DNA of 64,000 nt, taken from NCBI GenBank assembly GCA_021769725.1, contig JAETSI010000001.1, forward strand, positions 201,089 to 265,088, given 5' to 3'. Below the pieces are notes generated by a model that made no database searches, was not told where the DNA came from, and worked only from the letters and a program-made list of their open reading frames with translations. This document shows positions 33,641 through 44,557 of the stretch, one piece after another; within the stretch, counting starts at the first letter, position 1; each line of letters opens with the position of its first letter. Origin of the DNA: Oscillospiraceae bacterium (GTDB lineage Bacteria > Bacillota > Clostridia > Oscillospirales > Ruminococcaceae). The position numbers and the translations under genes are program-made.

Positions 33641-34299
33641 TCCTCACCGCTGAGATTGAGACGGAATTTTCGCTTTGAGATCATCAGTGTCCCACTGCGT
33701 TTCATTTTCGTTATTTGCCGCTGGAGAGCGCTTCTGTTGACACACAGATAGTCGGAAAGAGCAGTGGTGGAAAACGGGATCTGAGGCGTTTTGCCTTCGG
33801 GCGTCTTGTCTTCGATTATCTGTAAATAGTTTATGAGTCTGCCCTCTATCGTCCGTTGACTGAGAACGTCGATGCGTTGGTTAAGTCTGACGGTATTTTC
33901 GGACATGATCTCAAGCAGATTTTCTACAACTTTTGTATGGCATTGGCAGGCATTTTCACATCGTTTTGTGATTTCACTGCGATGGACAAACATTATCTCG
34001 CAGTCAGTCTCACTGATGATTTCAGCATTGCTGCGATGCATGATGCTGTAGGTGAAAAAAGTGCCGAATATGCCGCCTTTTTCTACAGATTCTATGATAG
34101 TCCGCACGCCGTTGATGTCATACCGAACAATAACTACGCTTCCGGAAATGACTATTCCAAGACGGTCACTGCATTTTTCGAGTGCGGATATGCAGCTGCC
34201 TGCCTTGTATTTCCGGAAATCGGCGTTAAAGCATTTTATCATTCTGAGACAGTCGTCCTGATCAATGCCTTTGAAAAGAATGTTATCTGGTGGTAACAT
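33625..34299 (-). CDS. Crp/Fnr-family transcription regulator
   Basis: 224 residues: a cyclic-nucleotide-binding-like beta-roll (about 25-115), dimer helix, and a C-terminal HTH_Crp (about 165-210: FSTTALSDYLCVNRSALQRQITKMKRSGTL). The cAMP pocket signature is not obvious. Several cysteines occur (C15 and C22 region, and CENACQCH at about 128-135), which could bind haem or an iron-sulphur cluster; this is inference. CAAAGGAGG precedes the ATG. A 16-bp palindrome lies 15 bp upstream, at about +18 relative to its own predicted start, suggesting autorepression. It is divergent from the radical-tail protein and the rubrerythrin, suggesting redox sensing. Confidence 0.87.
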   Translation of the reverse strand: MLPPDNILFKGIDQDDCLRMIKCFNADFRKYKAGSCISALEKCSDRLGIVISGSVVIVRYDINGVRTIIESVEKGGIFGTFFTYSIMHRSNAEIISETDCEIMFVHRSEITKRCENACQCHTKVVENLLEIMSENTVRLNQRIDVLSQRTIEGRLINYLQIIEDKTPEGKTPQIPFSTTALSDYLCVNRSALQRQITKMKRSGTLMISKRKFRLNLSGEDHNIS

Positions 34300-34313
34300 A
34301 AAAAGTCCTCCTT

Positions 34314-34329
34314 TGTTGCAATTGCAACA
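34314..34329. promoter_or_regulatory. Crp/Fnr operator between divergent promoters
   Basis: TGTTGCAATTGCAACA, a perfect 16-bp palindrome. Its centre (34321.5) is 41.5 bp upstream of the predicted start of the rightward transcript (-10 TACAAT 34351-34356) and about 18 bp downstream of the predicted start of the leftward transcript. Confidence 0.75.
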
Positions 34330-34346
34330 GACAAGTTTATGATTTT

Positions 34347-34375
34347 ATGATACAATATTTTCAGATCAAAGTCAA
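34347..34375 (-). promoter_or_regulatory. Promoter of the Crp/Fnr gene
   Basis: Minus strand TTGACT (34375-34370), 17 bp, TATCAT (34352-34347). It overlaps the rightward -10 TACAAT (34351-34356), so the two promoters probably compete. Confidence 0.6.
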
Positions 34376-34403
34376 TACTTTGATTGGAAAGCGAGGTTTT
34401 TTT

Positions 34404-34667
34404 ATGCGGATAAACGTTATAGGCGGAGAACTCTCACAGGATGAGATCAATGCTTACATAGATTATGGAAAGAACAAGTACAGCGACCGGGTTATTTCCG
34501 GAATGACTGTCAAAATTGACGGGGAATTTGTTGATCTTAAATATGAATTCTCGGATGTGCCTTTTGAGCGTATCAGAAGGATCACAGGTTATCTTGTGGG
34601 AACTCTCGACCGTTTCAATAATGGAAAGCGTGCCGAGGAGCACGACAGAGTAAAACACAGTGTATAA
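34404..34667 (+). CDS. Small protein resembling the glycyl-radical C-terminus of anaerobic ribonucleotide reductase
   Basis: 87 residues. The C-terminal part FERIRRITGYLVGTLDRFNN followed by GKRAEEHDRVKH aligns by eye with the NrdD tail (RRVCGYLG ... FNAGKxxEVxxRVKH), where the glycine of CGYL carries the radical. Here the cysteine is Thr but the Gly-Tyr-Leu is kept. The N-terminal half (MRINVIGGELSQDEINAYIDYGK) is separate and unrecognised. NrdD itself is about 700 residues, so this is a stand-alone tail. By analogy with YfiD/GrcA, which replaces the damaged tail of pyruvate formate-lyase, it may be a repair subunit; that is inference. ATG 34404 follows GCGAGG; the earlier ATG at 34347 lies on the promoter. 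Confidence 0.7.
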   Translation: MRINVIGGELSQDEINAYIDYGKNKYSDRVISGMTVKIDGEFVDLKYEFSDVPFERIRRITGYLVGTLDRFNNGKRAEEHDRVKHSV

Positions 34668-34670
34668 TGC

Positions 34671-34692
34671 CGCATATTATGCGGTATTTGAT
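34671..34692. promoter_or_regulatory. Hairpin between the radical-tail gene and rubrerythrin
   Basis: ATGCCGCAT pairs with ATGCGGTAT around a short loop, without a T-tract. It could tune expression within a shared transcript. Confidence 0.4.
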
Positions 34693-34715
34693 AAATTATT
34701 ATGGAGGTAATTGAT

Positions 34716-35267
34716 ATGAAAAAATATGTATGTCCCGTTTGCGGCTATGTTCACGAGGGAAATGAACCCCCGGAGAAGTGTCCGCAGTGCGGAGTTCCCG
34801 GTTCTAAGTTCATCGTTAAGGAAGCTGACGAGAAGCTCGTATTCGCCTGCGAGCATGAGGTAGGATCAGCTAAGGCTGTTACCGATCAGGAAATCATTGA
34901 CGGACTTCGTGCTAACTTCAGCGGTGAGTGTACAGAAGTTGGAATGTATCTTGCAATGGCAAGAGTTGCACACAGAGAAGGCTATCCTGAGATCGGTCTT
35001 TACTGGGAAAAGGCTGCTTATGAAGAAGCAGAACACGCAGCAAAGTTCGCTGAACTCCTCGGTGAGGTAGTTTCATCCTCAACAAAGGAAAACCTTACAA
35101 AGAGAGTTGCCGCAGAGCATGGCGCTACAGAGGGCAAGCTTGCACTGGCTAAAAGAGCAAAGGAACTGAATCTGGACGCTATTCACGATACAGTTCACGA
35201 AATGGCTAAGGACGAAGCTCGTCACGGCAAGGCATTTGAGGGTCTTCTCAAGAGATATTTTGGTTAA
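34716..35267 (+). CDS. Reverse rubrerythrin (N-terminal rubredoxin domain)
   Basis: 183 residues. Rubredoxin-like Cys4 site at the N-terminus ([12 protein letters not shown] ... KCPQCGVPG), then a four-helix ferritin-like diiron domain with [35 protein letters not shown] and [10 protein letters not shown]. The rubredoxin-first order is the reverse of classical rubrerythrin and is typical of Clostridia enzymes that reduce hydrogen peroxide and oxygen. ATG 34716 follows GGAGG. It lies 48 bp after the radical-tail gene and probably shares its transcript, followed by a terminator. Confidence 0.93.
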   Translation: MKKYVCPVCGYVHEGNEPPEKCPQCGVPGSKFIVKEADEKLVFACEHEVGSAKAVTDQEIIDGLRANFSGECTEVGMYLAMARVAHREGYPEIGLYWEKAAYEEAEHAAKFAELLGEVVSSSTKENLTKRVAAEHGATEGKLALAKRAKELNLDAIHDTVHEMAKDEARHGKAFEGLLKRYFG

Positions 35268-35280
35268 TTAATCATTTATC

Positions 35281-35318
35281 AAACCGACTGCCACATATAG
35301 AGACAGTCGGTTTAATTA
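35281..35318 (+). terminator. Terminator of the rubrerythrin gene
   Basis: AAACCGACTG pairs with CAGTCGGTTT, followed by a T-rich AATTATTTAT. Confidence 0.7.
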
Positions 35319-35423
35319 TTTATATAATGCTTGTAAGGATGAATTCTTTTGTAAAAGATGCACAATTTTGATGTGTTGAAAGTTATGAATTGCACAATCT
35401 TGTATTTTATACAAAAAACTTCT

Positions 35424-35452
35424 TTGACATCAAAAGGGATTTGTGATATAAT
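35424..35452 (+). promoter_or_regulatory. Promoter of the minD-like operon
   Basis: TTGACA (35424-35429), 17 bp, TATAAT (35447-35452). Confidence 0.85.
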
Positions 35453-35541
35453 ATAAAGTATTATAGAAAGATTATTGAAGAGTCCGGTGACGTTCAGCAG
35501 CAATGAAGCTCTGGCATACGGATATCGGAAAGGAAGAAGTA

Positions 35542-36279
35542 ATGTCAAAAGTTATTGCTGTTACATCAGGTAAGGGCGGAACCGGAAAATCAACTGTTTG
35601 CGCCGGTCTGGGATATACATTGTCAAAGCAGGGACACAGAACGCTTATTATTGAGCTGGATTTCGGTCTCAGATGCCTTGACATTATGTTTGGTATGGAG
35701 AATGAAATACAATATGACCTGGGAGACGTATTGAATGGAAGCAAACCTGTTCTTGAAGCTGTTTCTCAGGTGCCTATGTCGTCTAATCTCAGTATACTCT
35801 GTGCACCCAAGTCCCTTACGACAGTTACGGCTGAACAGATAGTCGATATCTGCCGCTCAATCAAAAAATATTATGAGTACATAATAATTGATACGGGTGC
35901 AGGAATCAATTCCCATGTATTTGATATTGTTGAACAGGCAAATCTTATTCTTGTTATATCAACTCCCGATCAGGTGTGCATCAGAGATGCAAGCCTTATG
36001 TCAGATGAGTTCTATAAGAGAGGAAACAAGAGTCAGCGTCTGATAATCAACAAAGTGAGCAAGAGAGTTATCGGAAATTCTCTTGTTGATAATCTCGACG
36101 AGATCATTGATAAGGTCGGAGTTCAGCTTATCGGCGTTGTTCCAGATGATTTCCAGATGACTGTTGCTACAGGAAAAGGCAATCCTATTCCTACCGATTC
36201 GGAAGCGCTGAGGGCTTTTGATGCAATTTCAAAAAGACTCGGCGGTGAATTTGTTCCGCTTACAGTAAAAACTTCTTAA
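35542..36279 (+). CDS. minD: MinD/ParA-family ATPase
   Basis: 245 residues. Deviant Walker A SGKGGTGKST (8-17), the LIIELDFGLRCLD switch region and IIIDTGAG. Overall MinD-like (NEIQYDLGDVLNG, VVPDDFQMTVATGKGNPI). The C-terminus (SKRLGGEFVPLTVKTS) does not show the usual amphipathic membrane-targeting helix, and neither minC nor minE is adjacent, so a role in septum placement is uncertain. ATG 35542 follows GGAAAGGAAG. The next gene is mgsA, 56 bp on. Confidence 0.85.
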   Translation: MSKVIAVTSGKGGTGKSTVCAGLGYTLSKQGHRTLIIELDFGLRCLDIMFGMENEIQYDLGDVLNGSKPVLEAVSQVPMSSNLSILCAPKSLTTVTAEQIVDICRSIKKYYEYIIIDTGAGINSHVFDIVEQANLILVISTPDQVCIRDASLMSDEFYKRGNKSQRLIINKVSKRVIGNSLVDNLDEIIDKVGVQLIGVVPDDFQMTVATGKGNPIPTDSEALRAFDAISKRLGGEFVPLTVKTS

Positions 36280-36335
36280 TCCAGAATATGTGCCGCACAT
36301 CCTTAATAGTTGTTGTGCGGAGAAAGGAACGAAAA

Positions 36336-36737
36336 ATGAAGATAGCTATTATTGCACACGATTCAAAAAAAGAGCTTATGGTTCAGTTCTGCAGCGCTTA
36401 TTGCGGGATTTTATCCAAGCATACACTTCTTGCAACCAATACGACAGGAAAACAAGTTGGCGAGGCTACCGGACTGCCGATAAAGAGGTATTTAAGCGGT
36501 CAGGGCGGTGCAGAGCAGATTATGGCGCTGCTTTCTTGTAATGAAGTGGATGTGCTTCTTTTCTTCAGAGATCCTATAAATCCCAAGTCTTCTGACGTTC
36601 AGGGAATGAATCTTCTGAGACTGTGCGATGTTCACAATGTTCCCGTGGCAACCAATATCGCTACTGCCGAAGCGCTTATTCTTGCTCTTGAAAGAGGAGA
36701 TCTTGACTGGCGTGAGGTTGGAACCCCTGGTATCTGA
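36336..36737 (+). CDS. mgsA: Methylglyoxal synthase
   Basis: 133 residues. Marks of MgsA: IAHDSKKELM, the LATNTTGKQV phosphate loop, SGQGGAEQI and the catalytic aspartate in FFRDPINPKSSDVQGMNLLRLCDVHNVPVATN. Converts dihydroxyacetone phosphate to methylglyoxal when phosphate is limiting. GAAAGGAAC precedes the ATG. Probably in the minD transcript, closed by a terminator. Confidence 0.94.
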   Translation: MKIAIIAHDSKKELMVQFCSAYCGILSKHTLLATNTTGKQVGEATGLPIKRYLSGQGGAEQIMALLSCNEVDVLLFFRDPINPKSSDVQGMNLLRLCDVHNVPVATNIATAEALILALERGDLDWREVGTPGI

Positions 36738-36743
36738 TAAGAT

Positions 36744-36770
36744 CATTGTCCCTGCACAGGGACAATTTTC
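36744..36770 (+). terminator. Terminator of mgsA
   Basis: ATTGTCCCTG pairs with CAGGGACAAT, followed by TTTC. Confidence 0.8.
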
Positions 36771-36828
36771 ATGTAGCGGTTTTTAGAGGTTACCATAAGT
36801 CAAAAATAACAAAGAAAGGCTGAAAAAT

Positions 36829-38169
36829 ATGGCTTTAAATATCAAGCGTCCCAATGGTACGGAAGATGTCCTTCCAAAGGATGTTCACAAGTGGCACACT
36901 GTTGAAAAAATTGCAGGAGAGACTGCTGAGAGCTTCGGTTTTTCGGAGATCAGAATTCCTACCTTTGAAAGCACCGATCTTTTTCTCAGGTCTGTGGGCG
37001 AAACTACTGATGTGGTACAGAAGGAAATGTATACGGTAATGGCAAAGGAAACGAAATTTACCCTTCGTCCGGAGGGAACAGCAGGAACTATCCGTGCCAT
37101 GCTCCAGAATGGACTTCTTAATGAAGCACTACCTCAGAGGGTATATTATAAACTTTCCTGTTTCCGTCATGAAAGACCGCAGGCAGGCAGACTGCGTGAG
37201 TTTCATCAGTTCGGTCTTGAAATGGCAGGAAGTGCGTCTCCGGCAGCCGATGCAGAAGTTATTTCCCTTGCCAAAACTATACTTGACAGACTGGAAGTAA
37301 AGAATATTAAGCTTTATATAAATTCTATAGGATGTCCGGAATGCCGTGCAAAATATCATCAGGCGCTGAGAAGTTATTTTGAAGCAAGAAAGGATGAACT
37401 CTGTGATACGTGCCGTGACAGGCTGGAAAAAAATCCTATGCGTATCCTGGACTGTAAAAGCCCGATATGTCAGGAAATAGGAAAAGATGCTCCCATTATC
37501 CTTGATTATCTCTGTGAAGAATGCAGCGATCACTTTGAAAAACTTAAAAAGTATCTCACAAATCTGGGAATAGAATATAAAGTGAATCCCAGAATAGTGA
37601 GGGGTCTTGATTATTATACAAAAACCGTTTTTGAATTTGTTACAACGGAAATCGGTGCTCAGGGAACTGTATGCGGCGGCGGACGCTACGACGGTCTTAT
37701 CGAACAGCTTGGCGGACAACACGTTCCGGCTCTCGGTTTTGCTATGGGAATTGAGAGACTGCTTCTCGTAATGGAAAAGCAGAATTGCCGGTTTCTAATT
37801 CCGAAAAAGTGTGATATTTATTTCGCAACTATGGGGGAACAGGCTGCTGAAAAGGCAATGCAGCTTGCAAAACAGCTCCGGGAATACGGCTTTTTTGCCG
37901 AATATGATCTCATGGGCAGAGGAATCAAGGCGCAGATGAAATATGCCAATAAAACGGGAGCTGTTTTCACTGTTGTTCTCGGTGACAATGAGCTTGCGGA
38001 GGGAAAGGCAAAACTCAAGGATATGGAGACCGGCGAGGAAAAGGATATAATGCTTGATGATAAATTTACAGGAAGTTTTGACGCTGTATATTTTGATAAG
38101 ATGATGGACAGCATTGATGACGATGAAACGGTCGGTGCTTTCCAAAATTTAGCTGAGGAGAATAAGTGA
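36829..38169 (+). CDS. hisS: Histidyl-tRNA synthetase
   Basis: 446 residues of class II synthetase. Motif 2 LSCFRHERPQAGRLREFHQFGLE, the TLRPEGTAG segment, histidine motif RGLDYYTKTVFEF and motif 3 GFAMGIERLLL are present, followed by the C-terminal anticodon-binding domain. A slight extension (from about 425) is acidic. AAAGAAAGG precedes the ATG. One base separates the stop from aspS, so the two are co-translated. The upstream space is too short for a T-box. Confidence 0.96.
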   Translation: MALNIKRPNGTEDVLPKDVHKWHTVEKIAGETAESFGFSEIRIPTFESTDLFLRSVGETTDVVQKEMYTVMAKETKFTLRPEGTAGTIRAMLQNGLLNEALPQRVYYKLSCFRHERPQAGRLREFHQFGLEMAGSASPAADAEVISLAKTILDRLEVKNIKLYINSIGCPECRAKYHQALRSYFEARKDELCDTCRDRLEKNPMRILDCKSPICQEIGKDAPIILDYLCEECSDHFEKLKKYLTNLGIEYKVNPRIVRGLDYYTKTVFEFVTTEIGAQGTVCGGGRYDGLIEQLGGQHVPALGFAMGIERLLLVMEKQNCRFLIPKKCDIYFATMGEQAAEKAMQLAKQLREYGFFAEYDLMGRGIKAQMKYANKTGAVFTVVLGDNELAEGKAKLKDMETGEEKDIMLDDKFTGSFDAVYFDKMMDSIDDDETVGAFQNLAEENK

Positions 38170-38170
38170 T

Positions 38171-39958
38171 ATGGCTGATACAATGAAAGGTCTGAAGCGT
38201 ACAGATTACTGCGGAGATGTAACGGAGATAGGCAAAGAAGTCGTTGTAGGCGGTTTTGTTGATCGTATAAGAAACAAGGGCGGAGTTATTTTTGTCGTTC
38301 TCAGAGACAGAACGGGAGTGGTTCAGCTTTTGTTCAACGACGAGACGGAAAAGGATATTTTTGACAAAGCTGCTTCCTGCCGCAGCGAATACGTTCTCAT
38401 GGCAAAGGGTGTTGTCCGTGAACGTGAAAGCAAAAACGACAAACTGAAAACAGGTCATGCAGAGATTTTTGTTACTGATCTGAGAATCCTTTCAAAGGCT
38501 CAGACTACACCTTTTGAGATTACAAGCGAAACAAAGGTAAATGAAGAACTTCGTCTTAAATATCGCTATCTTGATCTGAGAAGAGCACCTCTTCAGCAGA
38601 ATATCATTATGCGTCATCGTCTTGCAAAGGTGACAAGGGAATATTTCTATGAAAATGGTTTTCTTGAAATAGAAACTCCCATGATGATGAAATCTACTCC
38701 GGAGGGTGCAAGAGATTATCTTATCCCGTCGAGAGTGCATCCGGGAAAGTTCTATGCGCTTCCGCAGTCGCCCCAGATCTATAAGCAACTGCTTATGATC
38801 GCCGGATATGACAGATATATCCAGCTTGCAAGATGTTTCCGTGATGAGGATCTCCGTGCTGACAGACAGCCTGAATTTACTCAGATAGACCTGGAAATGT
38901 CTTTTGTCGATGCAGAAGATATTCAGGAATGTGTTGAGGGATTTGTTCAGCGTGCTTTCAAGGAGCTTATGAATGTGGATATTCCCACGCCGCTGCCTCG
39001 TCTTACTTTTGCCGATGCAATGAATCGCTACGGATCAGACAAGCCTGATACACGTTTTGGATTTGAGATACAGGATCTTACCGAAAATGTCAGGGATATA
39101 GATTTTGCAGTATTCAGAAATGCCATTGAGGACGGAGGTTCTGTCAGGGCTATCAATGTAAAGAACGGTGCTGCAACGTATACAAGAAAAGAAATCGATA
39201 AGCTTATAGATCATGCTAAGGGAATCGGTGCAAAGGGTCTGGCATATATACGCTGGGCTGACGAGCCTAATTGTTCCTTCAAAAAGTTCCTGAAAGCCGG
39301 TGAGCTTGAAGCAATATGCAGTGCAGTCAGAGCCGAAAAAGGCGATCTTGTTCTGATATGCGCAGATAAGACAAAGATTGTTCTGTCAACTCTCGGTGCC
39401 ATTCGTCTTATCTGCGGAAAGCGCCTTGACGTCATTCCGGAGAATACTTATAATTTCCTGTGGATCACTGAAATGCCTTTCTTTGAGCATGACGACGAAA
39501 ATGATACATGGGTGGCTGCACATCATCCTTTCACTATGCCTATGGAAGAATGTCTGGAATATCTTGACAGTGATCCTGCCAATGTACGTGCTAAATCATG
39601 GGATCTTGTTCTCAATGGAACAGAGCTTTCCAGCGGATCTATGCGTATTACAGACTTTGAACTTCAGCAGAAAATGTTTGAGGCACTTGGAATGACAGAT
39701 GATGAAATACAGGCAAAATTTGGCTTTTTGGTAGATGCATACCGTTATGCTTCTCCGCCTCATGGAGGTATGGGAATCGGTCTTGACCGACTTGCAATGA
39801 TAATGTGCAAAGCTGACAGTCTCAAGGATGTTACGGCGTTTCCGAAGGTTCAGAATGCCAGCGAACTGATGTCTGAATGTCCTTCATCAGTAGATGATGA
39901 GAGTCTTGATGTTCTGGGAATTACCGTTGTAAAGCCGGATGATGAAGAAAATTCATGA
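38171..39958 (+). CDS. aspS: Aspartyl-tRNA synthetase
   Basis: 595 residues. N-terminal OB anticodon-binding domain (VGGFVDRIRNKGGVIFVVLRDRTGVVQ), class II motifs (LPQSPQIYKQLLMIAGYDRYIQLARCFRDEDLRADRQPEFTQ), the bacterial GAD insertion (about 290-420), and motif 3 GGMGIGLDRLAMIM. Full bacterial length. Follows hisS after one base. Confidence 0.97.
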   Translation: MADTMKGLKRTDYCGDVTEIGKEVVVGGFVDRIRNKGGVIFVVLRDRTGVVQLLFNDETEKDIFDKAASCRSEYVLMAKGVVRERESKNDKLKTGHAEIFVTDLRILSKAQTTPFEITSETKVNEELRLKYRYLDLRRAPLQQNIIMRHRLAKVTREYFYENGFLEIETPMMMKSTPEGARDYLIPSRVHPGKFYALPQSPQIYKQLLMIAGYDRYIQLARCFRDEDLRADRQPEFTQIDLEMSFVDAEDIQECVEGFVQRAFKELMNVDIPTPLPRLTFADAMNRYGSDKPDTRFGFEIQDLTENVRDIDFAVFRNAIEDGGSVRAINVKNGAATYTRKEIDKLIDHAKGIGAKGLAYIRWADEPNCSFKKFLKAGELEAICSAVRAEKGDLVLICADKTKIVLSTLGAIRLICGKRLDVIPENTYNFLWITEMPFFEHDDENDTWVAAHHPFTMPMEECLEYLDSDPANVRAKSWDLVLNGTELSSGSMRITDFELQQKMFEALGMTDDEIQAKFGFLVDAYRYASPPHGGMGIGLDRLAMIMCKADSLKDVTAFPKVQNASELMSECPSSVDDESLDVLGITVVKPDDEENS

Positions 39959-40016
39959 CAGATTTTATGATGAATATTGTTATTTCCGGGGGGGATAATA
40001 ATTTTATAAAATCTGC

Positions 40017-40045
40017 TTGACAAACCCGGCAAAAAGATGTATAAT
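40017..40045 (+). promoter_or_regulatory. Consensus promoter in the aspS-V-ATPase gap
   Basis: TTGACA (40017-40022), 17 bp, TATAAT (40040-40045). Only about 20 bp later a terminator-like hairpin begins. Confidence 0.8.
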
Positions 40046-40051
40046 AATGAT

Positions 40052-40108
40052 TGTAGTTGAATATAGTTCAAAAGGGAGCTGTCTGTAGGGATGGCTCCCT
40101 TTGCGTTT
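40052..40108 (+). ncRNA. Candidate short RNA of about 55 nt
   Basis: Predicted to start near 40052 from the perfect promoter and to end after the hairpin AAAGGGAGC/GCTCCCTTT (40071-40100). The T-run is weak (TTTGCGTTTATT), so it could alternatively be an attenuator or the aspS terminator. Confidence 0.35.
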
Positions 40109-40154
40109 ATTCAATTCTGGATGCCCGAATCAGACATTGCTAAAAATTTGTCTA

Positions 40155-40183
40155 TTGAAACATTTGGGGATATATGGTAAAAT
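40155..40183 (+). promoter_or_regulatory. Promoter of the V-type ATPase operon
   Basis: TTGAAA (40155-40160), 17 bp, TAAAAT (40178-40183). Confidence 0.7.
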
Positions 40184-40214
40184 ATTGAATACAATACGGG
40201 GAAGGAGGGATAGA

Positions 40215-40523
40215 ATGGCATCTGAAGCAGTAAAAAAGATCCTCGCCGCAGAATCGGGATCGGGACGAATAATCTCGGAAGCAAAGAAGCGAAAAGAGGA
40301 GATAATAAACGATGCGCAGGGAAAGTCTGTACTTACGATACAGAAAAAACTGAGCGAGGCTGCTGCTGAATCTGCCCGTATAAAGAGTGGATACGACGAA
40401 CGGCTGAAAAGATATAATCAGAAGGTCGAAGAAGAATGCAGACAAAGGACAGAAGAACTTCGCAGAACCGCAGAGCAGAATATGGATAAAGCGGTAGATG
40501 CGGTGATCTCACGGTTCTTCTGA
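40215..40523 (+). CDS. V-type ATPase peripheral stalk subunit (G/H-like)
   Basis: 102 residues, nearly all charged heptad coiled coil (ILAAESGSGRIISEAKKRKE ... RRTAEQNMDKAVDAVISRFF). This is the usual first gene of the bacterial V/A-type ATPase operon (ntpF-like), forming the stalk with subunit E. ATG 40215 follows AAGGAGG; an earlier in-frame codon at 40101 would start within the upstream hairpin. Assigned from coiled-coil character and position. Confidence 0.75.
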   Translation: MASEAVKKILAAESGSGRIISEAKKRKEEIINDAQGKSVLTIQKKLSEAAAESARIKSGYDERLKRYNQKVEEECRQRTEELRRTAEQNMDKAVDAVISRFF

Positions 40524-40556
40524 TAATATCGCCCATACAAGGAGTTGATGCAAAAT

Positions 40557-43002
<2,446 letters not shown>

Positions 43003-43017
43003 AACGGAGGTTAAGAA

Positions 43018-43620
43018 ATGTCCGGACTTGACGAGATTTTAAATATTATTGAGACACAGCAGAAGCATGATGAGGACAGAATAATCAGTTCTGCAAAGAC
43101 CAGGGCAGGGGAGATTCAGGCGGAAGCCGATGAAAAGGCGCAAAAGGCGTATGACGATTACATGAAAAAGGCGGAAGCCCAGCATGAGCGTGATTTTGAA
43201 AACGCCTGTTCCTCGGCAGATGCCGCTGCGAAAAGAAAGATCCTTGCCGAAAAGGTCGGGATGATCGACTCCGTTATCGAAAATGTTGTCCGCAAGCTTA
43301 AAGCTCTGCCGGATGACCAGTATTTCGGGCTTATGGAAAGACTTGTCAAAATGCATATAAGGCAGGGAGACGGCTTGATCTTTTTCGGAAAAAACGATCT
43401 GAAAAGAATTCCTGCCGATTTTGAGAATAATATAAACCAATTAGCCGAAAAGGCAGGGGGAACTGTCAGGATTTCACCTGATCCGGCTGATATATCCGAT
43501 GGTTTTATCCTGAAATACGGACTTGTGTCCGAAAACTGCAGCTTTTATGCTATGATCGAGGCTGAAAAGGATGAGGTCAGGGATACGGCAGCCAGAGCTT
43601 TATTCGGGCAGGTGATGTGA
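43018..43620 (+). CDS. ntpE: V-type ATPase subunit E
   Basis: 200 residues: an N-terminal coiled coil (about 10-90) and a globular C-terminal domain (SPDPADISDGFILKYGLV). Forms the peripheral stalk that holds the A3B3 head. GGAGG precedes the ATG; the stop is one base from ntpC. Confidence 0.85.
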   Translation: MSGLDEILNIIETQQKHDEDRIISSAKTRAGEIQAEADEKAQKAYDDYMKKAEAQHERDFENACSSADAAAKRKILAEKVGMIDSVIENVVRKLKALPDDQYFGLMERLVKMHIRQGDGLIFFGKNDLKRIPADFENNINQLAEKAGGTVRISPDPADISDGFILKYGLVSENCSFYAMIEAEKDEVRDTAARALFGQVM

Positions 43621-43621
43621 A

Positions 43622-44557
43622 ATGAGCAGCACAGAATACGCCAGTGCAGTTGCGGCTGTAAAAGCTATGGAAAGCAGTCTGTTGACTCATAATGACATAG
43701 AGCAGCTTATAAGTGCAGGATCAGCTTCTGATTTCAGTGTGCTGATCTCATCAAAAGCAGGAGAAGAACAGACTCTTGCTCAGATCTGGGAGATGCTCAG
43801 GGAATTTGCTCCTGGATGCAAAGAGATGGAAATACTTCTTTACAGGAACGATTTTCATAATTTCAAGGCAGCGCTTAAAGCTCTTTTATCAAACAGGGAG
43901 GCGTCACAGTATTACATCGAACCTACAAATCTTGATCTTGACGGTCTGACTGAAGTTATTTCGTCAAAGTCATACGATGCTCTTCCTGAATATATGAAAG
44001 AAACGGCAGCTAAGGCTTATGAACTTCTGACAGAAACTCTTGACGGGCAGCTCTCCGATACGCTTATTGATGCGGCTGCTTTGAAGGCAATGCAGGATGC
44101 AGCAGAAAAAACCGGCAGCAGTTTTATGATAAAATATGCGCAACTCACGACCGTCTGCGCTGATATAAAAACAGCCTACAGATGCAGCCTTATGGGTAAA
44201 TCGCATTCATTCCTGGAAACAGCCGTATGCGGAAGCAGAGAACTTGATAAGGAATCACTTGTAAGGGCTGCGCAGTCGGGAACGGATGCCCTGTTTACTT
44301 TTCTTGACAGTACGGTTTACGGCGATCTGGGAGCTTTGCTGAAAGAATCGCCTGCGCAGTTTGAAAAAAGGTGCGACGACATGATAATGGAACATGCAGA
44401 AAGCGCACGTCTTCAGGCGTTTGGTTATGAACCGTTGGCTGCATATTTTATTGCCAAGGAAGCAGAGATCAAGAATATCCGTATCCTGACTGTATGCCGG
44501 GAATATGGGGCAGACAGGGAAACAATCACGGAAAGGATGCGTAAACTCTATGTATAA
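43622..44557 (+). CDS. ntpC: V-type ATPase subunit C (d-like)
   Basis: 311 residues, all helical, with the family features YASAVAAVKAMESSLLTHNDIEQLI at the start and PLAAYFIAKEAEIKNIRIL near the end. It seats the central stalk on the K ring. The stop overlaps the ntpG start. Confidence 0.87.
   Translation: MSSTEYASAVAAVKAMESSLLTHNDIEQLISAGSASDFSVLISSKAGEEQTLAQIWEMLREFAPGCKEMEILLYRNDFHNFKAALKALLSNREASQYYIEPTNLDLDGLTEVISSKSYDALPEYMKETAAKAYELLTETLDGQLSDTLIDAAALKAMQDAAEKTGSSFMIKYAQLTTVCADIKTAYRCSLMGKSHSFLETAVCGSRELDKESLVRAAQSGTDALFTFLDSTVYGDLGALLKESPAQFEKRCDDMIMEHAESARLQAFGYEPLAAYFIAKEAEIKNIRILTVCREYGADRETITERMRKLYV

Noticed and set aside
36771..36828. Possible T-box leader before hisS-aspS
   Set aside because: Only about 60 bases separate the mgsA terminator from the hisS start, too short for a T-box with specifier loop and antiterminator.
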